A DNA stretch of 64,000 nt from Paenibacillus glycinis (GTDB lineage: Bacteria; Bacillota; Bacilli; Paenibacillales; Paenibacillaceae), in NCBI RefSeq assembly GCF_009909185.1, contig NZ_JAAAMV010000017.1, positions 202,403 through 266,402 of the forward strand, given 5' to 3'. The notes below the pieces were generated by a model, which was not told where the DNA came from, ran no database searches, and saw nothing but the letters and a program-made list of their open reading frames with translations. This document shows positions 37,984-46,988 of this stretch, in pieces. Numbering within the stretch: position 1 is the first letter of the stretch; each line of letters starts with the position of its first letter. A program made the position numbers and the translations under genes.

Positions 37984-39084
37984 TTGTTGTACACGAAAAT
38001 TGCCAAGCCGTATTTTTTCCGCATGGACGCGGAGAAAGCGCATCACATGGTGATCGACGGGCTCCATACGGCAAGCCTGGTTCCGGGACTTCCCGCGATG
38101 ATGCGCGCGATGTACGGCGTGCCGGAATCGAAGGCGCTCGAGTCGGAGCTGTTCGGCCTGCGCTTCCCGCATCCGGTCGGCCTGGCGGCGGGATTGGACA
38201 AGAACGCGAAGTCGATCGGCATGTTCGCGAATATCGGCTTCGGCTTTGCTGAGGTCGGCACGGTCACGCCGAAGGGACAAGCCGGCAACGACCTGCCGCG
38301 GCTGTTCCGGCTGCCGAGCGACGAGGCGCTCGTGAATCGCATGGGCTTCAACAACGACGGCGCGGACGCCATGGCGGAGCGGCTCGCCCGCGATACCCGG
38401 CGCCGGATCCCGGTCGCCGTCAACATCGGGAAGAACAAAACGACGCCGAACGAGCTCGCGCACGAGGATTACCGCGCTTGCCTGCAGAAACTCTATACAT
38501 ACGGCGATTTCTTCGTCGTCAACATCAGTTCGCCGAATACGCCGGATCTGCGAGCCCTTCAGCACGGGGACGAGCTGAAGCTGCTGTTGTCGACGGTCAT
38601 GGAAGAGATGCATGCCCTGGCTGCCGCGACCGGCGCGGGCCGCAAGCCCGTGCTCGTCAAAATCGCGCCGGACATGACGAGCGAGCAACTCGCTTACACC
38701 GTCGAGACGATCGTGGCGAGCGGCGTGAACGGCATCATCGCGACCAATACGACGATCAGCCGCGACGGCCTGCAGCATCCGAACGCCAAGGAAACCGGCG
38801 GCTTGAGCGGCAAACCGCTGCGGGAGCGTTCGACGGAAATCGTGCGCGAGGTCTACCGCATGACCGGCGGACGGCTGCCCATTATTGGATCGGGCGGCAT
38901 CTTTACGGCATCGGATGCATACGATAAAATTCGCGCGGGTGCAAGTCTTGTAGAAATTTATACCGCGCTCATCTATAGAGGGCCGGAGCTTCTCCGCGAG
39001 CTGACGGAGGGACTGAAGGCACTATTGCGCAAGGACGGATACACATCGATCGTGGAGGCCATTGGAGCAGATCATCGGTCTTAG
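37984..39084 (+). CDS. pyrD: quinone-dependent dihydroorotate dehydrogenase (class 2)
   Basis: Membrane-associated FMN enzyme that oxidises dihydroorotate to orotate in pyrimidine synthesis with quinone as acceptor. The class 2 catalytic serine is in NISSPNTPDLR, and NRMGFNNDG and IGSGGIFTASDA supply FMN and substrate contacts. The N-terminal helix (about 3-40) is the quinone tunnel. This differs from the class 1B enzyme of Bacillus subtilis and is a standalone gene, away from pyr clusters. Two TTG codons (37984, 37987) can start it after GGAGTG. Confidence 0.94.
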   Translation: MLYTKIAKPYFFRMDAEKAHHMVIDGLHTASLVPGLPAMMRAMYGVPESKALESELFGLRFPHPVGLAAGLDKNAKSIGMFANIGFGFAEVGTVTPKGQAGNDLPRLFRLPSDEALVNRMGFNNDGADAMAERLARDTRRRIPVAVNIGKNKTTPNELAHEDYRACLQKLYTYGDFFVVNISSPNTPDLRALQHGDELKLLLSTVMEEMHALAAATGAGRKPVLVKIAPDMTSEQLAYTVETIVASGVNGIIATNTTISRDGLQHPNAKETGGLSGKPLRERSTEIVREVYRMTGGRLPIIGSGGIFTASDAYDKIRAGASLVEIYTALIYRGPELLRELTEGLKALLRKDGYTSIVEAIGADHRS

Positions 39085-39099
39085 ACAGGAGGCGGCCGG

Positions 39100-39903
39100 A
39101 TGGACGGAAGAGACTGGGGACTATTTTTGCAGCCATATGAGCAGGCAGTGGAAGAATTGAAGGTCAAGCTGAAGACGCTTCGAACGGAGCTGAAGAATCG
39201 GGAAGCCTACGCGCCGATCGAGTTCGTGACTGGGCGGGTCAAGAAGATTTCGAGCATATTGGAGAAAGCGAAACGGCTGTCGGTGCCGATGGAGAAAATC
39301 GATACCGGCATCGAGGACATAGCGGGGATCCGCATCATGTGCCAGTTCGTGGACGATATCCACCGGGTCGCGGCGCTGATGCGTTCGCGCAAAGACCTGA
39401 AGCTGGTCTACGAGAAGGACTACATTACGAATTTCAAGGACAGCGGTTACCGAAGCTACCATATGATCATCGAATATCCGGTTCAAACGGCGATCGGGCT
39501 CAAGCACGTGCTGGCGGAAATCCAAATTCGGACGCTGGCGATGAACTTCTGGGCGACGATCGAGCATTCGTTGAACTATAAATATAAGGAAAGCCTGCCG
39601 GAGGACGTGCGGGACCGGTTGAAGAAAGCGGCCGAAGCGGCTTCGCTGCTGGACACGGAGATGTCGAGCATCCGCAACGAGATCCTGGACGCCCAGCGCG
39701 ACTTCGAAGAGAAATCGAACATGTTCTCGAGCGTGCTGAGCGACATACAGGAGTTGTATTTCTTCAATCGCGTCCGCGAAGCGGTGCAGTTCCAATTGCG
39801 GTTCAACGAGTTGTGGGAGAAGGAAGACGCGTTCGCGATCCGCGTGCTGTCCGACGAGATCAAGGCGGCGATCCTCCGCGCGAAGAAGGGCGGAACGTCG
39901 TAA
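39100..39903 (+). CDS. small alarmone synthetase (RelQ/SasB-type GTP pyrophosphokinase)
   Basis: A 267-residue (p)ppGpp synthetase with a single RelA_SpoT synthetase domain and no hydrolase, TGS or ACT domain. Signatures are EDIAGIRIMCQFVDD (about 71-85), KDSGYRSYHMIIEYP and AEIQIRTLAMNFWATIEHSLNYKYK (about 140-164). The C-terminal ~70 residues form long helices, which in RelQ build the tetramer. Such enzymes respond to cell wall or other stress at the transcription level. It starts 16 bases after pyrD, and DUF309 starts at its stop. Confidence 0.92.
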   Translation: MDGRDWGLFLQPYEQAVEELKVKLKTLRTELKNREAYAPIEFVTGRVKKISSILEKAKRLSVPMEKIDTGIEDIAGIRIMCQFVDDIHRVAALMRSRKDLKLVYEKDYITNFKDSGYRSYHMIIEYPVQTAIGLKHVLAEIQIRTLAMNFWATIEHSLNYKYKESLPEDVRDRLKKAAEAASLLDTEMSSIRNEILDAQRDFEEKSNMFSSVLSDIQELYFFNRVREAVQFQLRFNELWEKEDAFAIRVLSDEIKAAILRAKKGGTS

Positions 39904-40365
39904 GTGGCGTCGGCGCATCCGTACGACGCGAAGTTCGTCCATTTCATCGTGCTGTTCAACGTCGACGAGGATTACTTCGAATGCCACGAGGCGATGGAAG
40001 AGCTGTGGCTCGAAGAAGGCCGCAGCGCCCTCTATCAAGGATTGCTGCAAGCGGCGGTCGGTCTGCATCATTGGCGCAACGATAATTACTCCGGCGCGGT
40101 GAAGCTGTTCGTCCAAGCGGAGAACAAACTGTCGGTTTACCCCGAGGTTGCGATGGGACTGGATTTGAGGCAGCTCCGCGCCGATATGGCTAGGTGCTTG
40201 TCTCTGCTTCGCGCGCATATGGAGCGTTCGACTTCGTCCGACGAACCCGCGAAGCCGCCCGCGTTCCGGGCATTCCGTCTGATCGTGAAGGACGCTGTGC
40301 TGCAATCGCTAGCGGACGCTCTTGCGGTGATTCCGCCGTCGCAGCGCCTGCATCACGGCGATTGA
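39904..40365 (+). CDS. DUF309 protein
   Basis: A 153-residue protein with the DUF309 signature FNVDEDYFECHEAMEELW (about 18-35) and GLLQAAVGLHHWRNDNYSGA (about 47-66). The family (YpuF of Bacillus subtilis) has an all-helical fold and no known activity. GTG 39904 directly follows the alarmone synthetase stop (TAAGTG), so translation is coupled. The C-terminal 50 residues are poorly conserved in type. Confidence 0.8.
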   Translation: MASAHPYDAKFVHFIVLFNVDEDYFECHEAMEELWLEEGRSALYQGLLQAAVGLHHWRNDNYSGAVKLFVQAENKLSVYPEVAMGLDLRQLRADMARCLSLLRAHMERSTSSDEPAKPPAFRAFRLIVKDAVLQSLADALAVIPPSQRLHHGD

Positions 40366-40395
40366 TCGCGAGCACGAGGGACTGCTCGCGCAGGC

Positions 40396-40454
40396 AAGCC
40401 GCCGATCGCATTTCGGTCACCCGCTGAGGGACCGGGATGCGATCGGCGGCTTTT
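40396..40454 (+). terminator. intrinsic terminator after the alarmone synthetase operon
   Basis: AAGCCGCCGATCGCAT pairs perfectly with ATGCGATCGGCGGCTT across an inner hairpin, followed by a short T-run. Confidence 0.85.
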
Positions 40455-40581
40455 GTCATCGGGCGCGGCGCGGACTCATTTCGGGCCGAAAGCAGGATTT
40501 GGGTTGGTTAAGGCCGTGCTTTATTATACAATGGGAACAGGACTTCGCCTGCGCGAAGGACCGAGGCATTATGGGAGCTGA

Positions 40582-41355
40582 ATGGTGATCATGGCAAAAC
40601 GGATGCGGCTGGACAAGCTGCTTGCGAATATGGGATTCGGCACGAGAAGCGAGATGAGGCGCGCGGTAAAGCAAGGACGGGTGACGGTCGACGGCAAGAC
40701 GGCCAAGGATTTCGGCATGACGCTGGATCCGGAAGCGGCGGCCGTGCGATTCGATGACGAGGTCGTCGTCTACCGCGAGACGATCTACGTGATGCTGAAC
40801 AAACCGCAAGGCGTCGTGTCGGCGACGGAAGACGCGCGGGACCGCACGGTCATCGATTTATTGGACCCCGAGGACCGGGTGCTGCAGCCGTTTCCGGTCG
40901 GCCGGCTGGACAAGGACACGGAAGGGCTGCTGCTGCTGACGAACGACGGCAAGCTGGCGCATGATCTGCTGTCGCCGCGCAAGCATGTCCCGAAGACGTA
41001 CGTGGCGCTTGTCCACGGCGACGTGGACGGCGGCGACCAACAAGCGTTCAAGCAAGGCGTGAAGCTGGACGACGACTACGAGACGCTGCCCGCGGAGCTG
41101 ATCGTCGGCGAGAAGGAGCAGCGGGAGGACGGCGTTTTCAGCCGGGTCACGCTGACGATTCACGAAGGGAAATTTCATCAGGTCAAACGAATGTTCGAGG
41201 CGGTCGGCAAAAAGGTGCTGTACTTGAAGCGCGTATCCATGGGGCCGCTTGCGCTCGATCCGAAGCTGAAGCTCGGCGACTACCGGCCGCTTACGGAATC
41301 GGAATTGGACGCGCTGCTCGCGGTGCACGCCGCCGCAAAGCAGGCAAACGATTGA
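40582..41355 (+). CDS. RsuA-family pseudouridine synthase
   Basis: A 257-residue pseudouridine synthase. An N-terminal S4 RNA-binding domain (RLDKLLANMGFGTRSEMRRAV) is followed by the catalytic domain with GRLDKDTEGLLLLT, in which Asp110 is the nucleophile, and the late KFHQVKRMFEAVGKKV string. This type modifies 16S or 23S rRNA; I cannot say which site. ATG 40582 and GTG 40585 both lie behind GGGAG at 40573-40577, so the start is uncertain by a few residues. Next gene follows after 24 bases. Confidence 0.92.
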   Translation: MVIMAKRMRLDKLLANMGFGTRSEMRRAVKQGRVTVDGKTAKDFGMTLDPEAAAVRFDDEVVVYRETIYVMLNKPQGVVSATEDARDRTVIDLLDPEDRVLQPFPVGRLDKDTEGLLLLTNDGKLAHDLLSPRKHVPKTYVALVHGDVDGGDQQAFKQGVKLDDDYETLPAELIVGEKEQREDGVFSRVTLTIHEGKFHQVKRMFEAVGKKVLYLKRVSMGPLALDPKLKLGDYRPLTESELDALLAVHAAAKQAND

Positions 41356-41379
41356 TTAACGAGGAGAGACGGCAGGCAA

Positions 41380-42180
41380 ATGGGAACCATCAACTATGAT
41401 TTGATCGCGCTGGATATTGACGGAACGCTGCTGACGGACGGGCATGTCTTGACGCCGGTCGTGAGAGAGGCCGTGCGCGAGGCGCATCGGCGCGGGGCGG
41501 AGATCGTGCTCTGCACGGGCAGGGGGCCCGTCAACGCGCTGCCCGTTCTGGACGAGCTTGGGCTCGCGGGCACGATGATTACGCATAACGGCGCCGCCAC
41601 GGTCGATTCCGCGCGCCGCGAGGTGCTGCACCAATACAGCATCGATCCTGCGGAGATCGTGCGATTCAGGGAATATTGCCTGCGGGCGGGGATGCATTTC
41701 GATATCAACACGCCGTTCGAGATGCTGATCGAGGGAATCACGCCGGAAGCGGAGGAGATGTACCGTCTCTATGGGGCCAGTCCGGTGCTGCGCGATCCGA
41801 GCGAGCCGCTTCCGGAGGGTCTCGTCAAGTTCACGCTCTTCGGCGGCATTGCGGACCTGGACCGCGTCGAAGCGGAATGGAACACTTGGTCGCACGGCCT
41901 GCAGCACATCCGCAGCGGCGATTATTTCATCGACGTGCAGCATAGGGATGCCAGCAAGGGTACGGCGCTGCGGCAGCTGGCGCAGTTGCGGGGCATCGAT
42001 CAGAGCCGCGTCATGGCAATCGGGAATTACTTCAACGATGTGGGCATGCTCACGTTCGCGGGGCTCGGCGTGGCAGTGGCGAATTCGCCGGAAGCCGTGA
42101 AGTCGGCGGCCGACGTGCTGACGCGTTCCAACGAAGAAGACGGCGTGGCGCACGCCCTCCAAGAGTTTGCTTGGTCTTGA
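41380..42180 (+). CDS. Cof-type HAD hydrolase
   Basis: A 266-residue haloacid-dehalogenase-fold phosphatase of the Cof/YkrA type. Catalytic DIDGT (Asp12, Asp14) is near the start, followed by the alpha-beta cap and a C-terminal ...GIDQSRVMAIGNYFNDVGMLTFAGLGVAV, which carries the GD-like magnesium site (usually GDxxND; here GNYFND). The Gly-Asn replacing Gly-Asp is a small oddity. Substrates of this class are sugar phosphates, FMN or nucleotides. Confidence 0.88.
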   Translation: MGTINYDLIALDIDGTLLTDGHVLTPVVREAVREAHRRGAEIVLCTGRGPVNALPVLDELGLAGTMITHNGAATVDSARREVLHQYSIDPAEIVRFREYCLRAGMHFDINTPFEMLIEGITPEAEEMYRLYGASPVLRDPSEPLPEGLVKFTLFGGIADLDRVEAEWNTWSHGLQHIRSGDYFIDVQHRDASKGTALRQLAQLRGIDQSRVMAIGNYFNDVGMLTFAGLGVAVANSPEAVKSAADVLTRSNEEDGVAHALQEFAWS

Positions 42181-42241
42181 GCAGCCGCGCCAGATTGCAT
42201 CTCCGGAAGGAAAGGCATCGCGCTTCCCTCCGGTCCAAATG

Positions 42242-42275
42242 AAAAACCGTCGAAGGCGCACCCTCGACGGTTTTG
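42242..42275 (+). terminator. intrinsic terminator after the HAD gene
   Basis: AAAACCGTCGA pairs with TCGACGGTTTT around an inner loop. T/A runs lie on both sides, so it may serve both strands. Confidence 0.85.
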
Positions 42276-42298
42276 TCATTATCGGCTAGAGCAATCGA

Positions 42299-42388
42299 TT
42301 AGATCAGAACTCCGCGGGATATGATGACCAGCAGAATGAACAGTACCAGAATTACGCCAGCAAAACTTCCTCCCAACACACCGGACAT
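42299..42388 (-). CDS. YjcZ-like sporulation peptide (29 aa)
   Basis: A 29-residue peptide: GGSFAG followed by a single hydrophobic helix and IISRGVLI. This Gly-then-hydrophobic shape is typical of YjcZ/YrzJ-type sporulation peptides of Bacillales. ATG 42388 is 8 bases after AAGGGAGG on the minus strand. Its 3' end lies close to the HAD-gene terminator. Confidence 0.75.
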   Translation of the reverse strand: MSGVLGGSFAGVILVLFILLVIISRGVLI

Positions 42389-42726
42389 GCAAATGCCTCC
42401 CTTAAAGGTATTTCCGGCGCCGCTTGCAAGTTCGCCTTGTTGTGATGCTCGGCACTCGGTATAAGGTATTGTATGAAATTCGCGGAGAGCGGATTGGACA
42501 TCAGCCCGCCTGCGCAAGATTTGGGCAACTGCATGCCGTCAAATGTCCGAGGAACGGGTCGGCCGTACGGGATACGTTTTCGGGGGAAAGATCGCCTAGC
42601 GGCGCCAGCGGAAGGCTGCTTTCGCGCATCGCCGGAATAACCGGACGCGGCGATTGTCCGCGCTGCCCCCCGGCTGCTCCGAATCGGGGATGCGCCGCAC
42701 ATAACGGAGAACTGAGGAATATCGAG
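42389..42726. other. gene-free stretch
   Basis: Between the YjcZ-like peptide and the LysE exporter. It holds open frames on both strands, but none has a ribosome site plus recognisable protein features. I see no clear promoter or terminator except the ribosome site of the peptide at its left edge. Confidence 0.5.
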
Positions 42727-43332
42727 ATGATCGTGATAAAAGGCATGCTGATCGGCTTGTCGATCGCGGCGCCCGTCGGCCCGATCGGCATTCTGTGCAT
42801 GAGGCGCACATTGAATCAAGGCCGGAGATTCGGGCTGGCTTCCGGGCTCGGGGCGGCGTCCGCCGACGGAATATACGGGTTTGTCGCGGCATTCGGATTC
42901 GGGGCCGTGATCGCAAGGATGGTTGCGCTGCAAAGTATCGTTGCGCTTCTAGGCGGCTTGTTTCTTTGTTATCTCGGCCTTCGATCGTTCCGTTCCGGCG
43001 GGGACCGAAGCGCGGAAGCGGGACGAAGCGGCAGCCTCGCGGGAGCGTACTTGACGAAGTTCTTCCTGACGCTCGCCAATCCCATGACGATTCTGTCGTT
43101 TCTCGGCATTTTCGCCGGACTGAACGCGATGGAGGCGTCTTCCTCCGGTTTGGCGGTGCTTGTCTTGAGCGTCTTCGCCGGTTCGGCGGCTTGGTGGCTG
43201 TGTCTCAGCTTAATCGTCGGCGCCGCCCGGAAAACTTTGCACGCCGCCGCCATGCGCTGGGTCGACCGGTTGTCCGGACTGCTGCTGATCGGATTCGGCA
43301 TATACTCGTTGTTGAACGTTATACTTACTTAA
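42727..43332 (+). CDS. LysE-family translocator
   Basis: A 201-residue inner-membrane exporter with about six hydrophobic helices. The start motif IVIKGMLIGLSIAAPVGPIG and the NPMTILSF signature in the middle match the LysE/RhtB family, which exports amino acids or similar small molecules. I chose ATG 42727 behind a weak GAGGA site. Longer frames start with a polar, Arg/Cys-rich extension that lacks family features. Substrate unknown. Confidence 0.88.
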   Translation: MIVIKGMLIGLSIAAPVGPIGILCMRRTLNQGRRFGLASGLGAASADGIYGFVAAFGFGAVIARMVALQSIVALLGGLFLCYLGLRSFRSGGDRSAEAGRSGSLAGAYLTKFFLTLANPMTILSFLGIFAGLNAMEASSSGLAVLVLSVFAGSAAWWLCLSLIVGAARKTLHAAAMRWVDRLSGLLLIGFGIYSLLNVILT

Positions 43333-43355
43333 GGATTAAGATCGGAGGGACCCGC

Positions 43356-43940
43356 ATGATTTCCGTTCATGAACTGCGCCGGCTAAGAATCGTCACCAAG
43401 CGCCTGATTCTCCGGGTCATCGATGAATCCTGCACCGAACGCGTGCTTGATTTTGTCAAGCGGAATCGGGAAGCGCTTGCCGAATGGGAGCCGGACCGCG
43501 ACGATGACTACTATACGCCGGAGACGCAGCGGAATCTGATCCGGCAGGAAACGGTCAGCATGGAATACGGGCACAGTGTCCGATTCTGGCTGACGGCGGC
43601 AGAAGACCCGGACGGCGATATTATCGGCACGGTATCGCTCAGCAATATCGTGCGCGGCGCGTTCCAATCCTGCCATCTCGGCTACCGGATGGACGCGGGG
43701 CAGCATAACAAGGGTTATATGACGGAAGCGCTCTCGCATGTCGTGGCCTTTGCTTTCGAAGAGCTCAATCTCCACCGCATCGAAGCCAATATCATGCCGC
43801 GAAACGCGCCGTCGCTCAAAGTCGTCGAACGGCTGGGGTTCCGTCACGAAGGTCTTGCTCCGGAGTATTTGCGCATTCGCGGCAAATGGGAGGACCATAT
43901 CCACATGGTGCTGTTGAATCCGTCCTGGTCGGAGCGGTAA
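43356..43940 (+). CDS. GNAT N-acetyltransferase (RimJ/RimL type)
   Basis: A 194-residue acetyltransferase with TKRLILRVID at the front, the acetyl-CoA region around GYRMDAGQHNKGYMTEALSHVV (about 109-130) and ANIMPRNAPSLKVVERLGF. These are features of the RimJ/RimL/YjcK branch, which acetylates ribosomal protein termini or small molecules. ATG 43356 follows CGGAGGG. The upstream LysE gene ends 23 bases before, so the two may be co-transcribed. Confidence 0.9.
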   Translation: MISVHELRRLRIVTKRLILRVIDESCTERVLDFVKRNREALAEWEPDRDDDYYTPETQRNLIRQETVSMEYGHSVRFWLTAAEDPDGDIIGTVSLSNIVRGAFQSCHLGYRMDAGQHNKGYMTEALSHVVAFAFEELNLHRIEANIMPRNAPSLKVVERLGFRHEGLAPEYLRIRGKWEDHIHMVLLNPSWSER

Positions 43941-44016
43941 GCGCGCGGCGATTATTAAGCTTTTCTAAGGCATTTATGTACATCCCGTTTTCATGGTAGA
44001 ATAGGAGGCGCATCCC

Positions 44017-44502
44017 ATGAAGCTATCCTTCATTCGCTCGACGAAAGATTTCATTGCGATCGAACGGGACATCGTAAACACGAATCCGGCCTTCAATCGG
44101 ATTTCCAAAGATAAAGAACTTCTGACGGACGAGGATCTCGAAGCGGAGCAGCTGGAGGCCGAGGCCGCCGGCGCGGAACGTTACGTGATGTTCGAAGGGG
44201 AGCAGCCGGCAGGCATTCTCGAGTTTCTGATGATTAATCCCAAAGACGCCTGCACATGGCTCGGGCTGCTCGTCATTCGCGCGGAGTGCCACGGCAGAGG
44301 CTTGGGCAGCAGGGCGATGGCTTGGTTCGATTCGCGGATGCGGGAGCGAGGCGTCAGATCGCATCGATTGGGCGTGCTGACGGGCAATTCGCCCGCGCAT
44401 GCTTTCTGGCGAAGCCAAGGCGCCGTTCAGGTAAAGCCCGCCGTGCTTCCCGACGGCAAACCGATTCTGATCTATGAGCGCGCCGTCCAGGCGCAAGAAT
44501 AA
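44017..44502 (+). CDS. GNAT N-acetyltransferase
   Basis: A 161-residue GNAT protein. The acetyl-CoA loop is ECHGRGLGSRAMAWF (about 89-103), followed by LGVLTGNSPAHAFWRSQGA. A long acidic insert (LLTDEDLEAEQLEAEAAGAE, 36-55) sits before the core. Substrate unknown. A short AT-rich gap with GGAGGCGC precedes ATG 44017. Confidence 0.88.
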   Translation: MKLSFIRSTKDFIAIERDIVNTNPAFNRISKDKELLTDEDLEAEQLEAEAAGAERYVMFEGEQPAGILEFLMINPKDACTWLGLLVIRAECHGRGLGSRAMAWFDSRMRERGVRSHRLGVLTGNSPAHAFWRSQGAVQVKPAVLPDGKPILIYERAVQAQE

Positions 44503-44535
44503 GGCTGCAATTCATAAAGACGGGAGATTACGAAG

Positions 44536-45015
44536 ATGTACAGAACAGCGATGCTCGGTATGCTGCTAAGTCTGACTGTGCTGATGAGTGCCTGTTCGGC
44601 GAAAGACGAATCCCAAGAGCAGGATCTCGTCACGGGCGAACAGATTGACTATAGGGATTCTTCGGGTGCGACCGACGTGATGAACGCGTACGAAGAATCG
44701 ATGGTCGAGGCGATCAACAAGAACCGCTTCTCGCTCGTGGAAGGGCTGCTTGACCCGGAAGGCCCGCTTTACAAGGAACAAGAGGGCCTCGTTCGCCGTT
44801 TGAGCGGGAAGAACATCAAGGAGAAGCTGATTCGGTATCAAATCAAGAACATTCAAAAAATCAACGGCGAATACAAGTTTTCCATTATCGAGAAGATCGG
44901 CATTTACTATCCGGAAGGCAAGTCGTCGGTCAACGAATACGAATGGGTGTATACCGTTACGCAGCATCCCGATACCAAGGCGTTCAAAGTCTACAGCATC
45001 GAACGCTGGGAGTAA
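44536..45015 (+). CDS. putative lipoprotein, TcaA NTF2-like
   Basis: A 159-residue secreted lipoprotein: signal peptide with lipobox LMSAC (Cys20), then a charged linker and a C-terminal domain of about 95 residues that resembles the NTF2-like end domain of TcaA/YvbJ proteins (VNEYEWVYTVTQHP). It should sit on the outer face of the membrane. Function unknown. It starts 33 bases after the GNAT gene. Confidence 0.78.
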   Translation: MYRTAMLGMLLSLTVLMSACSAKDESQEQDLVTGEQIDYRDSSGATDVMNAYEESMVEAINKNRFSLVEGLLDPEGPLYKEQEGLVRRLSGKNIKEKLIRYQIKNIQKINGEYKFSIIEKIGIYYPEGKSSVNEYEWVYTVTQHPDTKAFKVYSIERWE

Positions 45016-45112
45016 CCGGGGAATCCCGGATGGCATGAATCGGACGAGGGCGGGGCTGGGAGCAGCGCCGTCCGCCTTGTCGTTCAAGAAAATACGCGCA
45101 TGAGGTGCAGCG

Positions 45113-45613
45113 ATGTCGAACAGAGTGGCGTTTGAGCCGTACAACGAACAATATTTGGAGCAAGTCCGCGGCACGTATAATCATTTCGTGGTTCATACGA
45201 CGGTTTCTTTCGATTTGCATCCGTACTCGCCGGAGCAGATGAGGCAGCTGATCGAACCGCTCTCGGACCTGTACCGTTCCTATGTCGTCCTGTACGAGGG
45301 ACAATATGCAGGCTACATCATGCTGACGCAGCATAAGAAGCGCCCCGCGTTCAACGTATCCGGGGAAATGACGATCTACCTGGAGCCGGCATTCACGGGC
45401 AAGGGCATCGGCAGGGAAGCGATGACGTTTCTGGAAGGAGTGGCGAGGTCGATCGGGTTCCATTCGCTCATCGCGACCATTTGCACGGAAAACGAAGGCA
45501 GCATCGCGTTGTTCCGGAAGCTTGGCTACGAGCAGGTCTCGCATTATATCGAAATCGCCAATAAATTCGATCGCTGGCTCGATTTGGCGTGCTACCAGAA
45601 AATGCTGACGTAA
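45113..45613 (+). CDS. GNAT N-acetyltransferase (phosphinothricin-type)
   Basis: A 166-residue acetyltransferase. It starts VAFEPYNEQYLEQVRGTYNHFV and has IYLEPAFTGKGIGREAMTFL (about 90-109) for acetyl-CoA binding, then ICTENEGSIALFRKLGYEQV, the layout of the phosphinothricin/methionine-sulfoximine acetyltransferase branch. The 239 bases after it (45614-45852) hold nothing I recognise. Confidence 0.85.
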   Translation: MSNRVAFEPYNEQYLEQVRGTYNHFVVHTTVSFDLHPYSPEQMRQLIEPLSDLYRSYVVLYEGQYAGYIMLTQHKKRPAFNVSGEMTIYLEPAFTGKGIGREAMTFLEGVARSIGFHSLIATICTENEGSIALFRKLGYEQVSHYIEIANKFDRWLDLACYQKMLT

Positions 45614-45852
45614 GGCGGGGACTTTCTTGCCTGCCGGAAGCTCGCCGGCGCGGTCTAAAGCCGGATGCGAGAATCGGATAGTCGGCTTGGAAATCTAGAT
45701 TGAAGCTCCATGATCTGGCATGAACCGAGGCCGTTCCGAATACCTATAGTTGGCGGGGGACGAGCAGGCTTCTCCCGCGAAGCTGAGACGGACCGGTCGC
45801 GGACATGCGAGACTCGGCGCGCCGCCGGCAGGGAGGGCTGAGATCGGAATCC

Positions 45853-46272
45853 ATGAAAAAAGCGATTGCGCTTATTACGTTGGCCTATTCCTTATTGCTG
45901 CTCTATTGGATGTTCATCGGCTTCGGCCGGACGAGCCCGCATCTGCCGGGCTATCGGTATAATGTCATGCCGCTGCATACGATCAAGCTTTATTTCGCGC
46001 ACGCGGACAGCTTTCAACTGAAATATTGGATCGTGAACATGGTCGGCAACATCGCGGTATTCGCGCCGTTCGGGCTCGCCGTGCCTTACTTGTTCCGCAT
46101 GCGGCTCTTCTCGTTCACGGTCTTGTTTATTTGCGTCTTATTGCTGCTGGAAACGATGCAGCTCCTGCTGCAGCGCGGCAGCTTCGACATCGACGACGTG
46201 CTGCTGAACACCGTCGGCGCGCTGATCGGTTTCGCGTGCTTGCAATTTATCCGAAAGCGGGTGTCCGCATAA
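45853..46272 (+). CDS. VanZ-family protein
   Basis: A 139-residue membrane protein with four hydrophobic helices and the VanZ signature (YWMFIGF; YNVMPLHTIKLY; NMVGNIAVFAPFGLAVP; FDIDDVLLNTVGALIG). VanZ homologues give low-level glycopeptide or antimicrobial-peptide tolerance in some Gram-positives. I chose ATG 45853; the best ribosome site, AGGGAGG, is 16 bases upstream, which is long. The HAD gene starts 2 bases after its stop. Confidence 0.82.
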   Translation: MKKAIALITLAYSLLLLYWMFIGFGRTSPHLPGYRYNVMPLHTIKLYFAHADSFQLKYWIVNMVGNIAVFAPFGLAVPYLFRMRLFSFTVLFICVLLLLETMQLLLQRGSFDIDDVLLNTVGALIGFACLQFIRKRVSA

Positions 46273-46274
46273 CG

Positions 46275-46988
46275 ATGTACAAGGCGATCCTGTTCGATCT
46301 GGACAATACGCTGCTCGATTACGATGCCAGCGAGCTGGATGCGATGCGCCGGACGATTCGCCATCACGGGCTGCACGAGCGCGAGGATTTTCGGTGGGAG
46401 ACGTTCCGGACGGTCTACGCCCCCATTAACTGGACCTATTGGATCGAACGGGGAGAGCGGCAGCTGCATATCTCTCAGGTGCTCGAATACTCCTTCCGCG
46501 ATACGCTGGCGCAATTGGGACATGACAGTACGGTGTCCGCGGAATTGGCGACGACGTATTGGGAGCTGTTCTGCTCCTCCTGCCATTTCATGAACGGCAC
46601 CGAGGAGCTGCTGCTTCGGCTTCATGGCAGGGTTGAGCTCGGCGTGATCTCCAACGGAATCGGATTAGCGCAGCGGGGACGGTTGGCAACCGGCGGAATC
46701 CTGCACTATTTCCCGCACTTGTTCATCTCGGACGAAGTCGGAATCGGCAAACCGAACCGGTTGATCTTCGACAAAGCCGTCGATGCGCTCGGCGTTCCGC
46801 GCTCGGAGATCTTGTTCGTCGGCGATTCCTTGAAGGACGACTACGAGGGCGCGCGTGCGGCGGAGCTGGATTTCTGCTATTATAACCCGCGGCGGGATCC
46901 GTTCCAGGACGGAATATCGCCTGCATATACGATTCACGACTTATTCGAATTGCACGGCATCATCTCCGGAGAAGAGGGACAGCGATGA
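46275..46988 (+). CDS. HAD-IA hydrolase (YjjG-like)
   Basis: A 237-residue phosphatase. Asp9 and Asp11 sit in LFDLDNTLLDYD, followed by a helical cap, then ISNGIG and VGDSLKDDYEGARAAEL. This is the subfamily of E. coli YjjG, a nucleoside monophosphatase (non-canonical nucleotides). It is squeezed between the VanZ gene (2-base gap) and hisA (4-base overlap), so translation is coupled with hisA. Confidence 0.9.
   Translation: MYKAILFDLDNTLLDYDASELDAMRRTIRHHGLHEREDFRWETFRTVYAPINWTYWIERGERQLHISQVLEYSFRDTLAQLGHDSTVSAELATTYWELFCSSCHFMNGTEELLLRLHGRVELGVISNGIGLAQRGRLATGGILHYFPHLFISDEVGIGKPNRLIFDKAVDALGVPRSEILFVGDSLKDDYEGARAAELDFCYYNPRRDPFQDGISPAYTIHDLFELHGIISGEEGQR

Noticed and set aside
42424..42726. 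N-terminal extension of the LysE gene
   Set aside because: The added ~100 residues are polar and Cys/Arg-rich and precede the family start motif at 42727; no ribosome site supports ATG 42424.
45614..45852. Possible small gene or RNA upstream of the VanZ gene
   Set aside because: No ribosome site, promoter, tRNA-like fold or terminator could be supported in this stretch.
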